A stretch of DNA of 18,278 nt, taken from positions 1 to 18,278 of the forward strand of contig JBMNVE010000035.1 in assembly GCA_050946655.1 (NCBI GenBank), read 5' to 3'. A model generated the notes under the pieces. The model was not told the origin of the DNA, made no database searches, and saw only the letters and a program-made list of their open reading frames with translations. Of this stretch, positions 14,627-18,278 are shown one piece after another. Source of the stretch: JAXGRD01 sp050946655. Its GTDB lineage: Bacteria; Bacillota; Clostridia; Peptostreptococcales; Anaerovoracaceae. A program made the position numbers and the translations under genes. Within the stretch, counting starts at the first letter, position 1. The number at the start of each line of letters is the position of its first letter.

Positions 14627-15619
14627 ATGGATAATCGCAAAGCCAAGAGTTTGGTGATCAAAGCCGGGAGGGAACTGGTACATAGCAACCTGATTGCCAG
14701 GACCTGGGGAAATGTCAGCGTGAGGATCGACAGAGAAACCTTTGCCATCACCCCCAGCGGAAGGAACTATATGACCCTGACAGAAGATGACATTGTGGTG
14801 GTCCGCATCAAGGACCTGAGCTATGAAGGAGAGATCAAACCTTCCTCGGAAAAGCGGCTCCACAGGGAGATATACAAAAACCGAGAGGATGTATCCTTTA
14901 TCATCCATACCCACCAGCAAAACGGATCCGCGGTAGCTGCCATGCCATTAAATGGATTTGAGCCGGAGGGAGAATACCCCAATTTGGGGAAGAAGGTTCT
15001 TTGCTCCCGATACGCTCTTCCCGGGACAAAAAAGTTTTCAAAAAATGTAGTTGCAGCCCTGAATAAATCTCAGGGTAACGCTATTCTGCTTCGCTACCAC
15101 GGGGTGGTCTGCTTCGGCAGTTCCTACGGGCAAGTCTTTGAAACGGCCAAATCCTTAGAGGAAGCTTGCGAAAAATACTTGGCCGGTATCAGCCCCCCCT
15201 TGATGGAGGCAGGGGAAGAGCGAAGAGAAGCAGGAGAGCGGGAAGGGGAGATTTGGAACAGGGATCCTGTGGTCATGTCGTTTCTGGATCTTGAAACAGA
15301 CCTCTTCCCATTTTCCGAAGACTTTGCACAGATGATCGGTTGGAAGGCTCCCTATTTACACAGTCCGGAGGAAGATAGAGGAGAAGCCGCGGTGCTGATC
15401 CCAGGAAAGGGGGCGCTGTGCAGGGGGGTGAGCCGGTCTGATGCAGAGGCAGTGGCAATGCTGGTAACCAAGAACTGCAAAGCCTTCTTTGCTGCCGGTG
15501 CCATGGGAAGGCCTAAGCCTATTTCCAGACCGGATGTGATGATCATGCGGATGGTTTATCTGAAGAAGTATGAAAAGCGCAAAGGAGGTGACCATGGAGC
15601 AACTGGTGATCGCCTATGA
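14627..15619 (+). CDS. Class II aldolase/adducin family protein with C-terminal extension
   Basis: A 330-residue protein. The first 190 residues are a zinc-dependent class II aldolase domain like FucA: TWGNVSVR (26-33), ITPSGRNY (41-48), the likely catalytic E75 in SSEKRLH, zinc ligands H94 and H96 in HTH, and H158 in RYHGVV. Family members are commonly 210-260 residues. Here a charged linker (about 192-212) leads to a further domain (about 213-318) with LIPGKGALCRG and DAEAVAML, which looks like the second half of another aldolase domain without the metal histidines. It should cleave a phosphorylated ketose or sugar acid to a triose phosphate and an aldehyde. AGGAGAGGA lies before the ATG, nine bases after the aminotransferase stop; its end overlaps the kinase gene by 26 bases. 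Confidence 0.85.
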   Translation: MDNRKAKSLVIKAGRELVHSNLIARTWGNVSVRIDRETFAITPSGRNYMTLTEDDIVVVRIKDLSYEGEIKPSSEKRLHREIYKNREDVSFIIHTHQQNGSAVAAMPLNGFEPEGEYPNLGKKVLCSRYALPGTKKFSKNVVAALNKSQGNAILLRYHGVVCFGSSYGQVFETAKSLEEACEKYLAGISPPLMEAGEERREAGEREGEIWNRDPVVMSFLDLETDLFPFSEDFAQMIGWKAPYLHSPEEDRGEAAVLIPGKGALCRGVSRSDAEAVAMLVTKNCKAFFAAGAMGRPKPISRPDVMIMRMVYLKKYEKRKGGDHGATGDRL

Positions 15620-17150
15620 TATGGGGACGACAGGTGTCAAGGCCTGTGTCTATGATATTTCACGAGGCATCAAGTATGTAGCCGGTGAGAAGGCAAACTA
15701 TTCCCTCTACATCCTTCAGGGGGGAGGAGCGGAGCAGGACCCGGATCAGTGGTGGGAAGCCATGTGCAAGACCACCGCATCTCTTCTGAGAAAGCCGGGG
15801 ATAGAAGGAAGCAAGATTTGCGGCATTTCTTTTTGCGCGCAGATGCAAGCTCTGGTGCTGGTGGATAAGGAGGGAAAGCCGGTGCGTAGGGCCATGAGCT
15901 ATATGGATAACCGCGCCGGCCGGCAACTGCAGGAGGGTCTGGGGCGAGGGCTTCGGATCTCCGGTATGAACGCCGGGAAGGTATGGTCATCCATTAGGCG
16001 GACGGGAGCGGTATCGGCCAGCGTCAAGGATCCCGTTTGGAAGTACAGATGGGTTGCCGATGAGGAACCACAGGTGTTTCAGCGGGTCCATAAGTGGCTG
16101 GATGTAAAGGATTATCTGGTCTGCAGAGCTACCGGGGAGTTCACCATGTCCCATGATAGTGCCTTTGCTACCCTGCTCTACGATACCAAGAAAAAGGAGT
16201 TCAGCAGGGAAGTCTGTCACATGATGAAGGTGGATTTGGACCATCTTCCCCGGATATGCCAATCCTGGGATATGGTAGGCCCCCTGACAGCAAAGGCGGC
16301 GGAGGAACTGGGACTGCCTGCCGGTACTAAAGTTTTTTCCGGAGGGGGAGATGCATCCCTCATCGGGCTGGGGGCCGGGGCTGTTTCTCCCACAGATACC
16401 CACGTGTACATGGGCACCTCCGGATGGGTGTCCACGGTGACGGAGAAACAGGTGCTGGATATACGGACCAAGATCGCATCTATCGTGGGGGTGGATCCGG
16501 ATGCCTTTCACTGCTTTGCCGAATTGGAGACTGCGGGCAAGTGCTTGGAATGGGCCAAGAACAATATAGGAGTGGAAGGCCTGGGCCCCTTGGAGGAGCG
16601 GACTTACGAAGATGTGATGGAGAGGATCGGGAAGGTCCCTGCGGGCAGCAACGGTGTGATTTTTACCCCTTGGCTCCACGGCAACCGGAATCCCTTTGAG
16701 GACCCCAATGCCGCAGGGATGTTTTTTAACTTGAGCCTGGAAACCACCGGGCGAGATATGATCCACGCCGTCATCGAAGGGGTGTGCTTTCATTTGAAGT
16801 GGCAGCTTTTGGCCATGGAGAAGAAGGTTACCGTGTCGGAAAACGTAAAGTTCGTAGGGGGAGGAGCCCTATCACCCCTTACCTGCACCATATTGGCGGA
16901 TATTTTGGACAGGACGGTGGAAACGGTGGATCAGCCCCAGAATGTGGGTGCTGCAGGGGCAGCAATGCTCATATCCATGGGGATGGGAAAGATCGGGGGA
17001 GTAGGGGAAGTCAAGGAGCTCATCCCGGTGAAGAGGATATACAGGCCCTCGAAAAACACGGAACTATACCAAGCCTATTTCGAGGAGTTTAAGAATTTGT
17101 ACTTGAATAATAAGAATAGTTTTAGGGTCCTCAATGAAGGGCGGCGATGA
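15594..17150 (+). CDS. FGGY family carbohydrate kinase
   Basis: A 518-residue sugar kinase, closest in pattern to the xylulokinase (XylB) group. The first lobe has DMGTTGVK (9-16) for phosphate binding, DPDQWWEA (49-56), and the substrate-side ISFCAQMQAL (78-87). The second lobe has the likely catalytic base D253 in SGGGDAS, MGTSGW (273-278), PWLHGNRNP (359-367), and adenosine-binding GGGALS (422-427). I chose the ATG at 15594, which has the near-ideal AAAGGAGGTG at 15581-15590, over an upstream in-frame codon at 15570. It would phosphorylate the compound later split by the aldolase. Residues around M84-Q85 differ from the QMHG of xylulokinase, so the substrate is probably not xylulose. Confidence 0.9.
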   Translation: MEQLVIAYDMGTTGVKACVYDISRGIKYVAGEKANYSLYILQGGGAEQDPDQWWEAMCKTTASLLRKPGIEGSKICGISFCAQMQALVLVDKEGKPVRRAMSYMDNRAGRQLQEGLGRGLRISGMNAGKVWSSIRRTGAVSASVKDPVWKYRWVADEEPQVFQRVHKWLDVKDYLVCRATGEFTMSHDSAFATLLYDTKKKEFSREVCHMMKVDLDHLPRICQSWDMVGPLTAKAAEELGLPAGTKVFSGGGDASLIGLGAGAVSPTDTHVYMGTSGWVSTVTEKQVLDIRTKIASIVGVDPDAFHCFAELETAGKCLEWAKNNIGVEGLGPLEERTYEDVMERIGKVPAGSNGVIFTPWLHGNRNPFEDPNAAGMFFNLSLETTGRDMIHAVIEGVCFHLKWQLLAMEKKVTVSENVKFVGGGALSPLTCTILADILDRTVETVDQPQNVGAAGAAMLISMGMGKIGGVGEVKELIPVKRIYRPSKNTELYQAYFEEFKNLYLNNKNSFRVLNEGRR

Positions 17151-17280
17151 CACATGAAAAGACTCGATCAAATGAGGGGGCGGTATTCTTTAAAGTGAAG
17201 CAATAGTTGGATGCTTCGTCTATGGTGTTTTGTGCATCCAGGGTCGACAAAAATTAGACTATATAAGTTGTCCGCCTTTA

Positions 17281-17370
17281 TTCTCCATGTCGTAAAATTC
17301 CTCCATCAAATAGGAGATTATTTCTTCTATTGGGCAGAGAAATGCTTCAAATAGAAGAAATTATGGAGAA
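17281..17370. repeat. Nested inverted repeat, AT-rich
   Basis: Outer arms TTCTCCAT (17281-17288) and ATGGAGAA (17363-17370) are perfect complements. Immediately inside the right arm, ATTTCTTCTATT (17320-17331) and AATAGAAGAAAT (17350-17361) form a perfect 12-bp stem with an 18-base loop, and a small CTCC/GGAG stem (17301-17304 with 17313-17316) fills the left part. The three helices could stack as a multi-way junction RNA. The function is unknown. Confidence 0.5.
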
Positions 17371-17394
17371 GAAAATCGTAGGTTCTTTCCCCGG

Positions 17395-17408
17395 CCGGTC
17401 GACACCGG
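17395..17408. repeat. Small GC-rich hairpin
   Basis: CCGGT (17395-17399) pairs with ACCGG (17404-17408) around a CGAC loop. It is not followed by a T-run. Confidence 0.35.
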
Positions 17409-17549
17409 TATAAAAACCCATAAAAATGAACATTCCTAAAAAATATCAAAAAATCAAATTCTACTAATCCGGGGGCAAAAAAGAAAAATGGAGAATAAAC
17501 CCGGAACAGCTTTATTCCTGCCAACCGGATGCCCCGAGATCCGGGGAAG

Positions 17550-17578
17550 TTGATTTGTTTCCGTGATTTTGGTAGACT
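17550..17578 (+). promoter_or_regulatory. Promoter of the small XRE-like gene
   Basis: TTGATT at 17550-17555, a 17-base spacer, and TAGACT at 17573-17578, with TGG directly before it (extended -10). The boxes are imperfect, but spacing and position, 40 bases before the start codon, fit. Confidence 0.45.
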
Positions 17579-17618
17579 GAACGAGAATTGATGTTGGAAC
17601 CCGGGAAGAGGTGATCGT

Positions 17619-17807
17619 ATGTGTATCCAGTACAATACAGTTTTGTTTGAAGAAAACTTGCGGGCGCGAATGGCTGAAAGGTCCGTGTCGGAAGAGGAAC
17701 TGACCGCCAAGACAGGGATCTTGGACTTTGCCAATGTGCCGGAGATCCAGGTGCTGGCCAAAATCTGCCGGGAACTGGACTGTAGCATAAAAAGTCTGAT
17801 GAGTTGA
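17619..17807 (+). CDS. Small XRE-like protein with reduced helix-turn-helix
   Basis: A 62-residue protein with GAGGTG at 17608-17613 before its ATG, so it is probably translated. The pattern FEENLRARMAERSVSEEELTAKTGI (10-34) matches the first two helices of a Cro/CI (XRE) domain, and VPEIQVLAKICRELDCSIKSLM (40-61) matches its last helices. Between them about eight residues are missing compared with a normal domain, which removes most of the recognition helix (the S-x-x-x-I-S-x-x-E-x-G part). It may therefore not bind DNA in the normal way, and could be a dimerising antagonist or a decaying gene. It stands alone between the kinase operon and rpsO. I do not recognise a named family. Confidence 0.6.
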   Translation: MCIQYNTVLFEENLRARMAERSVSEEELTAKTGILDFANVPEIQVLAKICRELDCSIKSLMS

Positions 17808-17832
17808 TAGGGAAAAAAGTCCAATGTTTTCC

Positions 17833-17861
17833 TTGCATCCCCATCCTTCTCATGTTACCAT
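17833..17861 (+). promoter_or_regulatory. Promoter of rpsO
   Basis: TTGCAT at 17833-17838, a 17-base spacer, and TACCAT at 17856-17861 with TGT directly before (extended -10). It would give a leader of roughly 80 bases containing the hairpin at 17883-17920. A separate promoter is expected, since rpsO is cut off from the ribF operon here. Confidence 0.5.
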
Positions 17862-17882
17862 AAGTTGTTAACAGGATTACCT

Positions 17883-17920
17883 CTACTTCGTCTTTCGAGT
17901 CTCTGACGGAGACGCAGTAG
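17883..17920 (+). ncRNA. Structured rpsO leader, possible S15 autoregulatory site
   Basis: CTACTTCG (17883-17890) pairs with CGCAGTAG (17913-17920) apart from one mismatch, and GTCTC (17899-17903) pairs with GAGAC (17909-17913) around a TGACG loop. The base at 17913 can join either stem, so alternative forms exist. It ends about 20 bases before the ribosome binding site. S15 is known to repress its own mRNA through leader structures that differ between bacterial groups; this one is a candidate by position. Confidence 0.5.
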
Positions 17921-17950
17921 CAGGCGTATGAAAAGAAAAGGAGAATTGAT

Positions 17951-18217
17951 ATGATTGATCAAGCAAAGAAAGCGGAAATCGTAAACGAGTACAAGACCAA
18001 AGAGGGAGACACCGGTTCCCCGGAGGTGCAGATCGCCATCCTGACCTACAGGATCAATGATCTCAACGAGCATCTCAAGGTACACAAGAAGGACCACCAC
18101 TCCAGAAGAGGTCTGCTACAGATGGTAGGCCAGAGAAGGAACCTTCTCAACTATCTGAGAGACAAGGACCTGGAGAGATACCGATCGCTGATTTCACGTC
18201 TGGGACTGAGAAAGTAA
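17951..18217 (+). CDS. rpsO: 30S ribosomal protein S15
   Basis: S15 binds the central domain of 16S rRNA early in 30S assembly. The 88 residues match the usual length, with TGSPEVQIAILTYRINDLNEHLKVHKKDHHSRRGLL-type helices (about 22-57) and the closing YRSLISRLGLRK. The conserved H42, H46 and D49-H50 region that touches rRNA is present. AAGGAG before the ATG at 17951 gives a normal spacing. In related bacteria it follows ribF directly and precedes pnp; here 5.6 kb of other genes intervene before it. Confidence 0.97.
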   Translation: MIDQAKKAEIVNEYKTKEGDTGSPEVQIAILTYRINDLNEHLKVHKKDHHSRRGLLQMVGQRRNLLNYLRDKDLERYRSLISRLGLRK

Positions 18218-18248
18218 TAGAAGATCCTATAGATCAAAAAGACAGAGA

Positions 18249-18278
18249 AAAAAGGACCGTTTCAAAACCGAAGTTTCG
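18249..18278 (+). terminator. Left part of a hairpin after rpsO, cut by the window end
   Basis: An A-rich run leads into GGACCGTTTCAAAACCG and then the turn CGA/TCG (18269-18271 with 18276-18278). The sequence stops just as the right arm begins. A long stem would form if the next bases are the complement GGTTTTGAAACGG. It would be a terminator or attenuator between rpsO and the expected pnp. Confidence 0.4.

Larger units (their letters stand above)
17151..17618. other. Gene-poor structured stretch after the kinase gene
   Basis: 468 bases with no credible gene. A short stem TGGATGC/GCATCCA (17208-17214 with 17234-17240) without a T-run may be a weak end signal for the kinase operon. It further contains the nested inverted repeat at 17281-17370, a CCGGT/ACCGG hairpin at 17395-17408, and the promoter of the next small gene at 17550-17578. 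Minus-strand reading frames here are interrupted and lack binding sites. Confidence 0.5.

Noticed and set aside
17259..17360. A minus-strand run of about 33 codons with protein-like composition (PIEEIISYLMEEFYDMENK) that could be a gene remnant.
   Set aside because: It is short, bounded by stops, lacks a binding site, and coincides with the nested inverted repeat, which by itself explains the purine-rich codons.
17327..17824. A 165-codon minus-strand frame opposite the small XRE-like gene.
   Set aside because: Its composition is that of a shadow frame (serine- and phenylalanine-rich), it has no recognisable domain, and it covers a promoter and a better-supported + strand gene.
1..18278. Signs of CRISPR arrays, insertion sequences, integrases or phage genes.
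   Set aside because: No regularly spaced repeats, transposase or integrase motifs, or tRNA-adjacent direct repeats were found.

Overview
The window is a stretch of bacterial chromosome of roughly even base composition, dense with genes, all convincing ones on the + strand. Strong AAAGGAG/AGGAGG ribosome binding sites and the order rimP-nusA-ylxR-ylxQ-infB-rbfA-nrnA-truB-ribF...rpsO point to a Gram-positive anaerobe of the Clostridia type (Bacillota). I cannot name a genus from the sequence alone.

Region 1 (1-551) has no gene. It holds two rho-independent terminators of an upstream unit, a nested inverted repeat, and a hairpin whose loop carries a tandem 9-mer just before the first gene. Region 2 (552-3788) is a tight four-gene operon: an ECF-type sigma factor, a six-helix membrane protein, an ABC ATPase and an ABC-2 type permease, each overlapping the next. 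It resembles in layout the SigY-type sigma/ABC operons of Bacillus and looks like a self-regulated envelope or export stress module. No zinc-finger anti-sigma factor is visible, so the second gene is the best candidate for that role.

Region 3 (3956-12409) is the nusA-infB translation/transcription operon. A good extended -10 promoter and a strong leader hairpin precede rimP; nine genes follow with overlaps or gaps of a few bases, and a strong terminator follows ribF. NusA and IF2 carry low-complexity charged segments with short tandem repeats.

Region 4 (12311-17150) is the unusual part. Between ribF and rpsO, which are commonly neighbours in this group, sits a compact operon of a TetR regulator, a class III aminotransferase related to glutamate-1-semialdehyde aminomutase, a class II aldolase with an extra C-terminal half-domain, and an FGGY carbohydrate kinase. 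The genes overlap or nearly touch and have their own promoter with a candidate operator. Together they suggest a small catabolic pathway (transamination, phosphorylation, retro-aldol cleavage) for an amino sugar, amino polyol or similar compound. The substrate is unknown and no transporter or isomerase is present.

Region 5 (17151-18278) contains a structured gene-poor stretch, a 62-residue XRE-like protein lacking most of its recognition helix, and rpsO with its own promoter and a structured leader. The window ends inside what looks like the rpsO downstream hairpin, where pnp would be expected next.
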